64,000 nt of DNA from Roseibium porphyridii. GTDB lineage: Bacteria > Pseudomonadota > Alphaproteobacteria > Rhizobiales > Stappiaceae. The position numbers were made by a program, and so were the translations under genes. The DNA lies in NCBI RefSeq assembly GCF_026191725.2, contig NZ_CP120863.1:5374001-5438000 (forward strand), written 5' to 3'. Below, piece by piece: positions 1 through 9,008 of this stretch; the first letter of the stretch is position 1; each line of letters starts with the position of its first letter. A model generated the notes under the pieces. The model saw only the letters and a program-made list of their open reading frames with translations, was not told the origin of the DNA and made no database searches.

Positions 1-891
1 TTCAACGAGGCCGTGACCTGGTCATTCATTTCGGCTGAACAGGCAGACCTGTTCGGCGGTGGCGCGCCGGAGCTGGCACTTGCCAATCCAATCTCGCCAG
101 AGATGTCGGACATGCGCCCCAGCCTGCTGCCGGGTCTGCTGGCTGCTGCCCAGCGCAATGCGGATCGTGGCTTCGGCGATGTGGCCCTTTTCGAGGTCGG
201 ACAGGTGTTTCTGGACGACACGCCCGAGGGACAGAAGATGGTGGCGAGCGGCGCTCGTCGCGGGACCGCAAAACCTCAGGGGTCAGGTCGGCACTGGTCA
301 GGTGCTGCATCGAGTGTTGATGTCTTTGATGCCAAGGCGGACGCCGAGGCAGCATTGGCGGCCATCGGTGCCCCGGTCGAGAGATTGCAGGTTTATACGG
401 ATGCTCCTGACACCTTCCATCCGGGACGGTCAGGCTGCCTGAAACTCGGCCCGAAGAATACACTGGCCGTTTTCGGAGAAATCCATCCGCGCCTCCTGCA
501 GAAGCTCGACATTGAAGGTCCGTTGGTCGCCTTCGAGATCTATCTGGAAGCCCTGCCACTGCCAAAAGGCAAAGGCGGGCGCTCCAAGGGTGCATTGAAC
601 GCAAGCGATCTGATGCCGGTGCGTCGAGATTTTGCATTCCTGGTCGGCAAGGACGTTGTTGCGGAAACACTGTTGAAGGCAGCCCGTGGTGCGGAAAAGA
701 ACCTGATCAGCGACGTGACCCTGTTTGATGTTTATGAAGGACAGGGCGTGCCGGAAGATCAAAAGTCGGTCGCGATCGATGTGATGCTGCAGCCGCGCCA
801 GAAGACCCTGACCGACGAAGACATTGATGCTGTCGCCAAGAAGATCATCGCCAATGTCGAAAAAGCGACTGGCGGGACACTCCGCGGCTAA
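1..891 (+). CDS. pheT: Phenylalanine--tRNA ligase beta subunit, C-terminal part
   Basis: Partial gene: the frame is open from the first base of the window, so the N-terminus lies upstream. The visible ~296 residues hold the end of the catalytic-like core, including FEVGQVF, GRSGCL and FGEIHP, followed by an FDX-ACB anticodon-binding domain that starts at MPVRRDFAF and contains FDVYEG and TLTDEDID. The protein pairs with PheS to charge tRNA-Phe in the cytoplasm. pheS would be expected upstream. A hairpin follows the stop codon. Identification is firm from sequence motifs alone. Confidence 0.96.
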   Translation, partial: FNEAVTWSFISAEQADLFGGGAPELALANPISPEMSDMRPSLLPGLLAAAQRNADRGFGDVALFEVGQVFLDDTPEGQKMVASGARRGTAKPQGSGRHWSGAASSVDVFDAKADAEAALAAIGAPVERLQVYTDAPDTFHPGRSGCLKLGPKNTLAVFGEIHPRLLQKLDIEGPLVAFEIYLEALPLPKGKGGRSKGALNASDLMPVRRDFAFLVGKDVVAETLLKAARGAEKNLISDVTLFDVYEGQGVPEDQKSVAIDVMLQPRQKTLTDEDIDAVAKKIIANVEKATGGTLRG

Positions 892-905
892 TTTGCAAGG
901 TAGCA

Positions 906-933
906 GACGCTGCGCGGTCCGCCACGCAGCGTC
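906..933. terminator. Hairpin after pheT, possible weak terminator
   Basis: A perfect 9-bp inverted repeat (GACGCTGCG / CGCAGCGTC) with a 10-nt loop lies 15 nt after the pheT stop. No T-run follows on the plus strand, so it may be a processing or stabilising hairpin and not an intrinsic terminator. Confidence 0.4.
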
Positions 934-975
934 ACTGGAACGTCTGCCATTGCCGACAAGGCCGAACTATTTGGC

Positions 976-1314
976 CTAGTTGTTGTTTTCGCGCGGCTCA
1001 ACACAGACACTGACACCACAGTGCATCGTGTCCTTGGTCGGGACGGTCGTCGTCCTTACATTCTGCCCGGGAAAACACTGATTGCGGCTGGCGACATATC
1101 TGTCGAATTTGACCGGGCCGGATTTCAGATTAATCGCACCGAACCTGTTGATGAGATCTGTTGTCTGCGCGCATGTGAGCTGCGTCGTATCAGGTTGCCG
1201 TCGTGTTTGTGCCTCTGTTGAAGATGCGGCCCACAAAGGCGCAAGCAACATGCTCACTCCTACCGCCAAAGACCCTGCACTTTTTTGGTGTTTTTTTGTA
1301 TTTTTCCCGCGCAT
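976..1314 (-). CDS. Small secreted four-Cys protein, tandem paralog 3
   Basis: 112 residues: a basic N-terminus, a hydrophobic stretch (about residues 16-34, VGVSMLLAPLWAA) and a likely signal-peptidase site near STEAQ, then a mature domain of about 75 residues. The mature part reads LTCAQ..., a glycine-containing segment, KFDRYVASRNQC, then PTKDTMHC and VCVE, giving four cysteines that could make two disulfides in the periplasm. It is paralogous to the two genes upstream on the same strand. The start is supported by AGGAAAGG about 8 nt upstream of ATG. I do not recognise a named family; the function is unknown. Confidence 0.75.
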   Translation of the reverse strand: MRGKNTKKHQKSAGSLAVGVSMLLAPLWAASSTEAQTRRQPDTTQLTCAQTTDLINRFGAINLKSGPVKFDRYVASRNQCFPGQNVRTTTVPTKDTMHCGVSVCVEPRENNN

Positions 1315-1386
1315 TGCAAGGCCTTTCCTGATCTTTCAGGCAAATAATACTATTCAAATGAAAATGATTACCCGAGGTGGATCATC

Positions 1387-1408
1387 CCTTTTCATATTTG
1401 TGAAAAGG
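1387..1408. promoter_or_regulatory. Inverted repeat CCTTTTCA-N6-TGAAAAGG
   Basis: A perfect 8-bp inverted repeat with a 6-nt spacer lies in the 183-bp gap between the second and third tandem secreted paralogs, about 75 bp upstream of the third gene's start codon. It could be an operator or an mRNA hairpin. A T-run of four is part of the arm itself, so a terminator for the upstream gene is also possible. Confidence 0.35.
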
Positions 1409-1497
1409 ACAGGAAATGCAATGCCGCTGTGGCATTGAGCAGTGGTTATAAAGTCAATTCGGCTTCGGGGTGCCGTTTTTGAACGGTGCTCAGCCCG

Positions 1498-1827
1498 TCA
1501 CCTGTTGTCTCTGTTTTGAAAACATCTGAAGCCGACGGCACATTTGGGATTGTCTTTTGTAGGTGCATATCTCGCTCGGAGCGAGTTTGACCGGGACTCG
1601 CAAAATCCGGCGTTCGCAACAAATTTGTCGAAGGTGGTTGGACCGGTTGTCATGACGACACTGCCGCGATCCTTCACCAGAGACTGCGCCTGAGAACAGG
1701 TCAATTGGCGCGTATCCGGTCTTCCGGTCTGCGCCATTGCGGTGACGGAAGTCTGCAGGATGAGAAAACCGCTCACAAAACTCCCGATCGTCTTCATGAC
1801 GCAAGATCTGTTGGCTTCAAAAGCCAT
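1498..1827 (-). CDS. Small secreted four-Cys protein, tandem paralog 2
   Basis: 109 residues with a signal-like segment (VSGFLILQTSVTAMAQ) and a mature domain sharing the pattern LTCSQAQSLV..RG..V..TGPTTFDKFV, one Cys (GFC), then an Arg-rich stretch, PTKDNPKC and FRCF. The four cysteines align with those of its neighbours on both sides. The start at 1827 is preferred because AAGGAG lies about 6 nt upstream; an internal Met at residue 11 would give a more ordinary signal peptide. Function unknown. It is likely periplasmic or secreted. Confidence 0.75.
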   Translation of the reverse strand: MAFEANRSCVMKTIGSFVSGFLILQTSVTAMAQTGRPDTRQLTCSQAQSLVKDRGSVVMTTGPTTFDKFVANAGFCESRSNSLRARYAPTKDNPKCAVGFRCFQNRDNR

Positions 1828-1857
1828 CTCCGCTCCTTCAAATGCTGCAAACAGCGT

Positions 1858-2202
1858 CTATCGATTGAATTCAAACGGGCTGGCACTGTCGCAGCGCTGC
1901 ACCGTGCACCGCCGTTTGTCCTTTGTCGGAATGTTGGCACGCACCAGGAATTCGCCCCGCTCACAGAAGTTCCGGTTGGAGACATATCGGTCGAACGTAT
2001 ATTGACCAGTGCTCATGACAACGGCCCCGCGCTGGTTGATCATTGACTGCGCCTGTGAACAGGTCATGGATGTCGACAAAGGCCTTCTTGATTGAGCCTC
2101 GGCGTCCAGAATTGTGGGTAGCAAAAGCGCCGTTCCAGCGATGGCAATCGCGAAACACTTTCCCGCAGCGGCGGCTGGAAACGAAACTGAAACTGGTCGC
2201 AT
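1858..2202 (-). CDS. Small secreted four-Cys protein, tandem paralog 1
   Basis: About 114 residues from the chosen ATG at 2202 (AGGA 8 nt upstream); an in-frame upstream start would add 23 residues that do not look like a signal peptide. The N-terminus has a hydrophobic segment (FAIAIAGTALLLPTI), then the shared domain: MTCSQAQSMI, RGAVVMSTGQYTFDRYV, RNFC, PTKDKRRC and VQRC. It is the first gene of three in the direction of transcription. The 30-nt gap to paralog 2 suggests an operon made by duplication. I do not recognise the family. Confidence 0.75.
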   Translation of the reverse strand: MRPVSVSFPAAAAGKCFAIAIAGTALLLPTILDAEAQSRRPLSTSMTCSQAQSMINQRGAVVMSTGQYTFDRYVSNRNFCERGEFLVRANIPTKDKRRCTVQRCDSASPFEFNR

Positions 2203-2424
2203 CTCTAGAGTCCTGGTTGGTTTGTCCTCTTGATGAGATGGCGTCAGGCCTGTTGCTGTCAAGCTCCGCAAGATTGCTTAGATGTCGCCCGATTTTAACA
2301 CCAGAATCTGGTGCAGCCCGGGTGAGATCATTGGGAGGCCAGCAGCAAGAAGGTCCCGGCAGGCTTTCTCGTCTTTCAGAATCGGATATGCTTTGCTTTC
2401 CCTTTTCGCCGATTGGTATCCCGA

Positions 2425-3063
2425 ATGACAAATGCAGAACGAACTCCCGACTGGGATCGGTTGGGCGACCCTTATGCGTCAACCGAAGAAGAGCGGCTCG
2501 CCGCTCTGGTCGCAATCCTTCAAGCGATCCCGCATGTGATCGACATTCTTGCCGCGGTGCGCGATCTCAAGCTGCCGGACGCCTGGCTTGTTTCGGGGGG
2601 TATCTATCAAACCGTCTGGAACGTCATGACGGGTCGTCCGGTCCTTCATGGCATCAAGGATTTCGACATCATCTATTTTGACGGCAGCGATCTTTCCTAT
2701 GAAGCCGAAGATACCGTCATCAAAAGGGTCAACAGAGCCCTGCCGGACCTTGCTAACCTTCTGGAAGTCAGGAACCAGGCCCGGGTACATTTGTGGTACG
2801 AGCAACGGTTTGGTCGGCCTTACCGGCCGCTTGATTGCGCGATGGACTCCCTGACGACCTATGCCGCACGCACGCACGCGGTTGCAGCCTGCATAAACGA
2901 AGACGGAACCCTGAAACCATACGCTCCCTTTGGACTTGCCAATCTTTTCGGCATGCGTCTGGTGCCCAATTATGTGCAACCAAACGAAAAGACCTATGTT
3001 GAGAAAGCAGATCGCATGAAAGAGTTGTGGCCTGAGCTAACTGTCTTGCCTTGGACAGGGTGA
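2425..3063 (+). CDS. Nucleotidyltransferase-family protein (COG3575 / NTP_transf_6 type)
   Basis: 212 residues from the ATG at 2425. The pattern WLVSGGIYQTVWN followed by IKDFDIIYFD is typical of the COG3575 nucleotidyltransferase-fold family: a GG motif and then paired acidic residues that would hold metal. Later conserved pieces are RPLDCAMDSL and FGLANLFGMRL. The substrate of this family is not known to me. It stands alone between the divergent secreted paralogs and the convergent pabB-pabC gene, with its promoter presumably in the 220-bp divergent gap. Confidence 0.85.
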   Translation: MTNAERTPDWDRLGDPYASTEEERLAALVAILQAIPHVIDILAAVRDLKLPDAWLVSGGIYQTVWNVMTGRPVLHGIKDFDIIYFDGSDLSYEAEDTVIKRVNRALPDLANLLEVRNQARVHLWYEQRFGRPYRPLDCAMDSLTTYAARTHAVAACINEDGTLKPYAPFGLANLFGMRLVPNYVQPNEKTYVEKADRMKELWPELTVLPWTG

Positions 3064-3109
3064 CGGCAACCCGACCTCAAACTGCCAATCACCACTTGTC
3101 ATCTTTCGT

Positions 3110-4966
3110 TCAACCGGCCTTGCGTGTTTCGTGCACAGCATCTGAAGCGCTAACATCGCTTGGTCGTGATGCTTGCCTGGTCAAAAGCCTTGCCCTTACC
3201 AGGCCGCGCACGGAATTGCCGACGAACATCTCATCGGCCGTTTCCAGATCTGCCGGTCTAAGATCAGCTTCAAAGGCAAGGCCGCGTTCGAGGAGCCCTG
3301 CACGGAAAGTTCCCGGCAGCAGACCATGCCTCAGAGACGGTGTCATCAACCGGCCGCCCTTTTTGACAAACAGCGTGGTGTAGCTGCCCTCGGTCAGAAA
3401 CCCCATTTCATTTTCAAACAGAACTTCCTGACAGCCTGTCTCTGCCTGATAACGCGTTCTGGTCTCGTCATAGAAGGCGCGGTGCGTGGTTTTGTGATAG
3501 AGGAACCGATTGCTTGGATCGATTGTCTCACTAGCCAATACAAGATTGAAGACGGTTTTCTCGTCTACCGGCGTCAAGTCGGTAGCAGTGACGGACAGGT
3601 CACCTTCTGCACTGAGCAGCAACCGCACACGCATAGGCCCAGCATATCCTCTTGCACCTGCTGCAAGGCTGGATCTGATTTCCGCCTCGTTGAAGGGAAA
3701 GCCGAAATAATTTGCGGATTTCTCGAGGCGCTGCAGGTGACGCTCCAGCAACAATAAACCATCCACAGGATCGAATGCCAGTGTCTCCAACAATTCAAAG
3801 TCAGGGAAGTCTTCGCTCATGAACCTGAGTTTCAAGGCGCATTCATCATATTCCGGTGCAGCGCCGGACTCAAAAACAACACCGGACCCCGTTCCGGCCA
3901 CGCCCGTTCCATCATCGCGCAGTTGAAGCGTTCGGATTGCGACGTTCAGCCGGAAATCACCACCGGGCTTCAGATATCCAATGGAGCCGGTATAGACGCC
4001 CCGTGGACCAGTCTCCAGATCATCCGCGATCTGCATCGCGCTTAATTTTGGCGCTCCAGTGATGGAGCCACAAGGAAAGAGACGACTGATGATATCGCTA
4101 AAACCGACATCGGGCGGAACACGCGCCTCGACTGTCGACGTCATCTGGTGAAGGCTTAGGTAGCGTTCAACTTCGCACAGTTTCGTCACGCGAACAGAGC
4201 CGGTCTCGGAAATGCGCGACAGATCGTTTCGCATCAGATCAACGATCATCGTGTTCTCGGACCGTTGTTTCGGATCTGAGGCCAACTCTTTGCCAATCCT
4301 CATGTCCTCGGAACCCGATCTGCCCCTTGGGGCGGTGCCCTTCATCGGTTTCGTGCGAAGACGAGTTCCACTGCGTTCGAGAAAAAGCTCCGGCGACAAG
4401 GACACCACCGTCCTGCCGTTCATCCTGACAAGCGCCGCAAACTCGACAGGTTGTCTTCGCATGAGATCCAGGAACAGTCTTTCAGCACAGCCCTTGTGCG
4501 TGAACCGGGCACGCATCGTCAGATTGACCTGATAGATATCGCCTTGGGCCAGATGCTTCTGAGCACGCGAAAACGCCTCTTCGTATTGCGGCCGGCTCAT
4601 GTCGAATTGCGGAGCTGTTGTCTCCGCCCCCTGCCCTGCAGCGATACCGGCAAGAAAGGATCTGGCTTCATCAAGGCTCAGCTCGGTCGGGGCATCATAG
4701 AGCCCGAACCACATGAGCGGTTCACCAGTTTCGACAAATCGGTCCTGCAGCTTTTGTTCAAAGGCAAAGCCAAGCTCATATGCCAGAAAACCAGCGGCAT
4801 AGCTGCCGTCTTGCTGCGCGGTCTCGAGCCTCGACAAACAGTCGAGCACGTCTTCCAGACGCGTGCAGGAGACAACTTCAAAGGGCTTTTTGAACAAAAG
4901 CGCGGACTTCTGCTTGAGGAGATCAACAAGCAGGATTGATCCTGGCTGCAACGCATTGGCTGACAT
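3110..4966 (-). CDS. pabB: Aminodeoxychorismate synthase I / aminodeoxychorismate lyase fusion
   Basis: 618-residue two-domain protein. Residues ~1-380 are the chorismate-binding PabB domain, with motifs such as DIYQVNLTMR, TKPMKGTAPRG, IVDLMRNDL and GSITGAPK. Residues ~390-600 are a PLP-dependent class IV aminotransferase-like PabC domain (HKTTHR with the likely PLP Lys, NEMGFLTEGSYTTLF, LPGTFRAGLL). Together they convert chorismate to 4-aminobenzoate for folate, with glutamine amidotransferase PabA supplied from elsewhere. Such PabB-PabC fusions are known in many bacteria. The gene appears monocistronic and converges with the nucleotidyltransferase gene. Confidence 0.93.
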   Translation of the reverse strand: MSANALQPGSILLVDLLKQKSALLFKKPFEVVSCTRLEDVLDCLSRLETAQQDGSYAAGFLAYELGFAFEQKLQDRFVETGEPLMWFGLYDAPTELSLDEARSFLAGIAAGQGAETTAPQFDMSRPQYEEAFSRAQKHLAQGDIYQVNLTMRARFTHKGCAERLFLDLMRRQPVEFAALVRMNGRTVVSLSPELFLERSGTRLRTKPMKGTAPRGRSGSEDMRIGKELASDPKQRSENTMIVDLMRNDLSRISETGSVRVTKLCEVERYLSLHQMTSTVEARVPPDVGFSDIISRLFPCGSITGAPKLSAMQIADDLETGPRGVYTGSIGYLKPGGDFRLNVAIRTLQLRDDGTGVAGTGSGVVFESGAAPEYDECALKLRFMSEDFPDFELLETLAFDPVDGLLLLERHLQRLEKSANYFGFPFNEAEIRSSLAAGARGYAGPMRVRLLLSAEGDLSVTATDLTPVDEKTVFNLVLASETIDPSNRFLYHKTTHRAFYDETRTRYQAETGCQEVLFENEMGFLTEGSYTTLFVKKGGRLMTPSLRHGLLPGTFRAGLLERGLAFEADLRPADLETADEMFVGNSVRGLVRARLLTRQASRPSDVSASDAVHETRKAG

Positions 4967-5100
4967 CTGGATGGGCCGGTTCTGGAACTGCTCAAGACAC
5001 TTGAGACAAGTGTGTCACGCATTTTGGGCGCGAATGTCTCATAAGAAGCGGCTCATGACATCCAAGCGTCATCCGGTCAAGGTTTGAGGCTTCCAGACCC

Positions 5101-5135
5101 CAAACAAAAAAGACCGGCTGGTCACCAGCCGGTCT
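5101..5135 (-). terminator. Rho-independent terminator of the chemotaxis receptor gene
   Basis: A near-perfect hairpin (AGACCGGCTGGT paired with ACCAGCCGGTCT) lies about 30 nt past the receptor stop. Read on the minus strand it is followed by CTTTTTTGTTTG, the expected U-rich tail. Confidence 0.85.
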
Positions 5136-5163
5136 CTTGTTTCATCGTTTTATCCTCGCAGCA

Positions 5164-6654
5164 TCAGGCTGCGGCGACATCCTTCAGGAAACTGTCGATC
5201 GCCCGGCGCATATCCTCTGTTTCCGTTTCAAGAACATCGGCTGAACCTGTCAGAGACGATGCGGATTGGCCTGTGCGTTCAACCGCTTCCCGTACACCGC
5301 CGATATTTGTCGCAACACGGCCTGTTCCATCGGCTGCTTCGGCAACGTTTCTGGAAATCTCAGCTGTAGCGGAACCCTGTTGGTCGACCGCGGAGGCAAT
5401 GGCAGCAGTATAGCTGTTGACTTCGTCCATGGTCGCCGCAATGACCCCAATGGAATTGACGGCATCTTTCGTCTCGGCCTGAATGGCTGCGATCTGAGAA
5501 CCGATCTCTTCCGTCGCTTTGGATGTCTGGGTTGCCAGCTCTTTCACTTCAGAGGCAACAACCGCAAATCCTTTACCTGCTTCACCAGCGCGTGCTGCCT
5601 CGATTGTGGCATTGAGCGCCAAGAGATTGGTTTGCTCTGCAATCGCCTGGATCAAGGTGACAACCTCACCAATTCGGTTGGCGGCTTCCGCCAGCCCAGC
5701 AACTTTCTGGTTGCTGGTCTGTGCGTTTTCCGTCGCCTGGTGGACGATTTCAGTGGTCTGCTCAACCTGACGTGTAATCTCGGAAATCGAAGATGAGAGC
5801 TCTTCGGCGGCAGAGGCGACCATCTGAACGTTCGAGGACGCGGTTTCAGAGGCATCGGACACGGAGGAGGCGCGTTCCGTCGTGTCTTCTGCAACAACGC
5901 CAAGCTCTTCAGCGGAGCCGCGCATGTCGCGCACTCTTTCGCCGACATTGTTCAGTGCACCTGAGATTTCGTCCCGGAAGGCATCGATGCGCTGACTGAC
6001 TGCCTCGCGGCGATGGTGCTCCATCTCGTCATGTTCGCTTGTCTGCTGTTGCAGCAACTCAGCTTCCGAACGCGCGGTTTCCGCTTCATGGCGCGCCTGA
6101 TCAGAAGCCTGGAAGGCTTTGGCAAGGCTGTCGGCCATCCACCACAGGACGGCAACTTCAGCGACAACAATCGTCGCGTGGAAAACCACGCGGGCAAAAT
6201 CAGCCCCATTCGGGAAGACCGCCCACGGCATGGCAAAGTTCAGCACAAGGTGGTGCACGGCAACGACGCCGGCATAGGCGACCAGCGCACGCCAATCCAC
6301 CCAGCAGGCCAGCATGGCCAGAACCGCGAAGAAGTACATGTGACCGTCGAGCTGATAGGACACCTCACCGGCAGGCGTCGCAAGAGCGGCGACGAACAAG
6401 GCGACGAGGCCCGCAAGGGACATGGATGTTGCCAGGCGTGTTTCAACGCCCGCCCCAAACTTGACCCAGGACGCGGTTGCCGCAAGACCAAGAAGAATCG
6501 CAGCACCACCGACCGCCGTCATTGACACAAATCCGTTCCACCAGGCCGTCCCCACGACCAGCAGCACGTTGAACCAGGTAAAATAGACCGCGATCCGGGC
6601 AAAACTGTCCCGGAAGGCGTCCAGGCCCGAAGCTGGGCTTGCCGTATCAGTCAT
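5164..6654 (-). CDS. Methyl-accepting chemotaxis protein with membrane-embedded sensor
   Basis: 496 residues from the ATG at 6654 (GGGGAG about 6 nt upstream). Residues ~15-190 form about six closely packed hydrophobic helices with no large periplasmic domain. A helical linker and the cytoplasmic signalling domain follow, with the hairpin tip motif [19 protein letters not shown] around residues 338-357 and Glu-rich methylation helices either side. It should signal to CheA/CheW and respond to something in or at the membrane, such as redox or energy state; this is inference. The start overlaps the stop of the upstream small membrane protein by ATGA, so the two are translationally coupled. Confidence 0.93.
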   Translation of the reverse strand: MTDTASPASGLDAFRDSFARIAVYFTWFNVLLVVGTAWWNGFVSMTAVGGAAILLGLAATASWVKFGAGVETRLATSMSLAGLVALFVAALATPAGEVSYQLDGHMYFFAVLAMLACWVDWRALVAYAGVVAVHHLVLNFAMPWAVFPNGADFARVVFHATIVVAEVAVLWWMADSLAKAFQASDQARHEAETARSEAELLQQQTSEHDEMEHHRREAVSQRIDAFRDEISGALNNVGERVRDMRGSAEELGVVAEDTTERASSVSDASETASSNVQMVASAAEELSSSISEITRQVEQTTEIVHQATENAQTSNQKVAGLAEAANRIGEVVTLIQAIAEQTNLLALNATIEAARAGEAGKGFAVVASEVKELATQTSKATEEIGSQIAAIQAETKDAVNSIGVIAATMDEVNSYTAAIASAVDQQGSATAEISRNVAEAADGTGRVATNIGGVREAVERTGQSASSLTGSADVLETETEDMRRAIDSFLKDVAAA

Positions 6655-6974
6655 GTTGAGCTCCCCAATGAAATTGCACTCCAGCGGGCGCATGCCTGCG
6701 CCACCAACGAGGAGGCAACGAAACCGGCGCCAGACTTGTAAAGCCTGGCGACATCGTCTGAATTTCTGACTTCCGTGAGAGCGATCCAGGTTGAATCGTT
6801 TACAAAGATCACCTGACCGTCAGATTGTGCAATGACCTCAAGAGCGTTTTCACCCCAAGGCTTTGCAAAGACGGCAACCAACCCCTGGCTGCCGGGTATC
6901 AATGACCCGATGACCACAATCGTGCTGCAAAGCAGGAAATAAACGGCCGCAAAAACTTTTGCGGATTTAGACAT
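6651..6974 (-). CDS. Small exported or membrane-anchored protein coupled to the chemotaxis receptor
   Basis: 107 residues from the ATG at 6974 (MSKSAKVF). One N-terminal hydrophobic segment ([16 protein letters not shown]) is followed by about 75 mostly extracytoplasmic residues with a compact hydrophobic pattern ([22 protein letters not shown]...). Its TGA overlaps the receptor's ATG. I do not recognise the family. Being fixed next to a receptor without a periplasmic domain, it may act as a periplasmic accessory or ligand-presenting subunit, but that is only inferred from context. Confidence 0.7.
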   Translation of the reverse strand: MSKSAKVFAAVYFLLCSTIVVIGSLIPGSQGLVAVFAKPWGENALEVIAQSDGQVIFVNDSTWIALTEVRNSDDVARLYKSGAGFVASSLVAQACARWSAISLGSST

Positions 6975-7168
6975 GAACCTTACCCTCAACGCGGAAGCGC
7001 TATGAGTTAACTCTGGCCATGTAACTTTAATAAAATCTGAAATTAAAAGAGGTTGTCGGCAATTCTATGCAACCTGGCAGTCGAAAAACAAATTACACGC
7101 GGAAGTCGCTGTATTCGCGCCTAATAGTCTCGTCAAAAATACTTAGATCAGACAAGACAACAACATAA

Positions 7169-7198
7169 CACCCCGGAGCCGTTTCCAGCACCGGAGTG
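7169..7198 (-). terminator. Possible msrA terminator
   Basis: On the minus strand CACTCCGG pairs with CCGGGGTG (one G-T pair) across a 14-nt loop and is followed by TTATGTTGTTGTC. It lies about 30 nt beyond the msrA stop. The loop is long and the U-tract interrupted, so this is a modest candidate. Confidence 0.4.
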
Positions 7199-7225
7199 AA
7201 GCCGCCTATTGTCAAAGACCCGTTA

Positions 7226-7879
7226 TCAAAGACCTGTCGGGCACGAAACGCCCGTCCCGCCAATGCCGCAATAGCCGGCTGGATTTTTCGCCAAATATTG
7301 CTGGTGATAGTCCTCTGCGAAATAGAATTCGTCGAGCTGCCGGATTTCGGTTGTGATCGATGCCATATGGCTTCCGGCTTTCAATGCCGACTGGTAGGTG
7401 TCTCTGGACTGTTCGGCCAGTGCAAGGTCTTCTTCGGAACCCACATAGATCGCCGAACGGTACTGGGTGCCGGTATCGTTGCCCTGACGCATTCCCTGCG
7501 TCGGGTCGTGGTTTTCCCAAAACACCTTCAGGAGATCGGAGAGACTGGTCTGATCCGGATCGTAAACAACAAAAACGGCCTCGGTGTGACCCGTCCTCCC
7601 GGTACAGGTTTCATGATAGGTCGGGTTGGGCGTATGACCGCCCGCATATCCAACAGCGGTTACATGAACGCCCGGGAGCTGCCAGAACAACCGCTCAGCA
7701 CCCCAGAAGCAGCCCATGCCGAACAAAACAGTTTTGAAAGTTTCAGGGTAAGGCCCCTGAAGCGAGCGACCGTTCACGAAGTGGGCCTCACCTGGCACAA
7801 TTGCGTCCGACCGGCCCGGCAATGCTTCATCTTGTGCGGGAAGCGAAAATTTCTTGCTCAACATCGTCATGAAGGACAT
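7226..7879 (-). CDS. msrA: Peptide-methionine (S)-S-oxide reductase
   Basis: 217 residues from the ATG at 7879 (AGGAG 7 nt upstream). It has the MsrA active-site motif [13 protein letters not shown] with the catalytic Cys, then [20 protein letters not shown] and the family pattern [24 protein letters not shown] second Cys near the C-terminus ([12 protein letters not shown]) could serve as resolving residue. The enzyme repairs oxidised methionine with thioredoxin. No signal peptide is seen, so it is cytoplasmic. Confidence 0.96.
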   Translation of the reverse strand: MSFMTMLSKKFSLPAQDEALPGRSDAIVPGEAHFVNGRSLQGPYPETFKTVLFGMGCFWGAERLFWQLPGVHVTAVGYAGGHTPNPTYHETCTGRTGHTEAVFVVYDPDQTSLSDLLKVFWENHDPTQGMRQGNDTGTQYRSAIYVGSEEDLALAEQSRDTYQSALKAGSHMASITTEIRQLDEFYFAEDYHQQYLAKNPAGYCGIGGTGVSCPTGL

Positions 7880-8011
7880 GGCACTCTCCTGCGCTGAGCC
7901 GTCTCCGGTCCAGCCGGGACGGCTCAATTCCAATCGCGTTCATCTTCATGAATGTGGAGCAGTTATGTCCATATTCCAAGGGCCTCTTGAGCTACAGGCC
8001 CAAGGTGGCCG

Positions 8012-8338
8012 TTATGCGAACTGAACGGTTTGCCTGCGGCGGCGTGCGCCAATCCAAAGAAAAAGCAAACCAAGTGGTGCAAAGAACGCCCAGACCGGCC
8101 AGGTCAACACGGTCAGAATGCCCGGGTCCCAAAGGGCCGGATGGATATGCCGCTCAATAGCGGGCTGCAGAATAGGGAAGCTGTCTGGAAAGAGATCAAA
8201 AAGAAGCTTTCCAAGCGGTTGCAGTTCCACCTGTGACAAGGCAATGGAACTGCTGGCATCGGAAATACCGGCGACAATCGCAATCGCAATACAAGCGTAT
8301 CCCAAAACGCGGAATAAAAACTTAAAAACACTCGTCAT
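8012..8338 (-). CDS. Small two-helix membrane protein
   Basis: 108 residues. Hydrophobic segments occupy about residues 5-25 (FLFRVLGYACIAIAIVAGI) and 73-96 (ILTVLTWPVWAFFAPLGLLFLWIG), followed by an Arg cluster (ARRRRQ) that should face the cytoplasm. A polar loop of about 45 residues connects them. Similar small proteins are common in Hyphomicrobiales/Rhodobacterales as hypotheticals. It stands alone upstream of msrA on the same strand with a ~130-bp gap. Confidence 0.65.
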   Translation of the reverse strand: MTSVFKFLFRVLGYACIAIAIVAGISDASSSIALSQVELQPLGKLLFDLFPDSFPILQPAIERHIHPALWDPGILTVLTWPVWAFFAPLGLLFLWIGARRRRQTVQFA

Positions 8339-8373
8339 GGATATTCTTTCGGCTCTGTCGGTCTAAGCTAGTT

Positions 8374-8426
8374 AATACTCTCCATGGAGTGCTTTGAAAA
8401 AACGCACTCTCTGCTCTCGGAGTATT
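8374..8426. other. Nested inverted repeats in a 440-bp gene-free stretch
   Basis: Between the small membrane protein and tRNA-Ser (8339-8778) I see no credible gene. At its left end an outer repeat AATACTC (8374-8380) / GAGTATT (8420-8426) encloses an inner one, GAGTGC (8387-8392) / GCACTC (8404-8409). It may be a structured leader or an operator for the minus-strand gene that starts at 8338. The rest of the gap shows nothing I can name. Confidence 0.3.
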
Positions 8427-8778
8427 CCTTAGATAAATAAGCGACAAAATTTGCACAAGAATTGATATGCAACACATTCTTGTGAGATTTTTGCGACCCG
8501 GTCACGAATTTTGCTGCAATTCACCGGCAAACAGCAGCGGAAGCCTGATGTATGCAGCAAATCTGTCGACGCAGTTTTAGGCCCAAACATGCTCCAGATC
8601 TGATTTGGCCGTTCGCATTTTCTGGCGCAAACAGGATCCATGTGGCTGCCTTTGAAGGCCCTTGATTGCCACAGAATCCACAAGCCACAGAGTTCTCAAA
8701 AAAAACTCCTGCAAGCGCTTGCGCAATAACACGTCATGAGTATATTGCGCCCACTCCAAGCGGCTACCGCTTGCGAAC

Positions 8779-8868
<90 letters not shown>

Positions 8869-8920
8869 TATCACACTTTCCCATGTGATCATTTCCTAAC
8901 ACATTGAACGGCAAGGTGAT

Positions 8921-8950
8921 TTAGGGGTTCGAAGTCCTTCTTTTCGGCAA
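8921..8950 (+). repeat. Degenerate tRNA 3'-end copy (possible att scar)
   Basis: This 30-nt stretch, 52 nt after tRNA-Ser, resembles the T arm and acceptor end of a serine-type tRNA: GGGGTTCGAAGTCC, then TTC..., and GGCAA where GCCA would be. No full cloverleaf can be drawn. A decayed attachment-site duplicate left by an integrated element is one explanation; chance similarity to T-arm consensus is another. Confidence 0.35.
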
Positions 8951-9008
8951 CAGGCCAAAGGCTCATTAAGAGCGAGTTTGAGGGCCGTTCTTTTGTCTTC
9001 AAGTTGGT

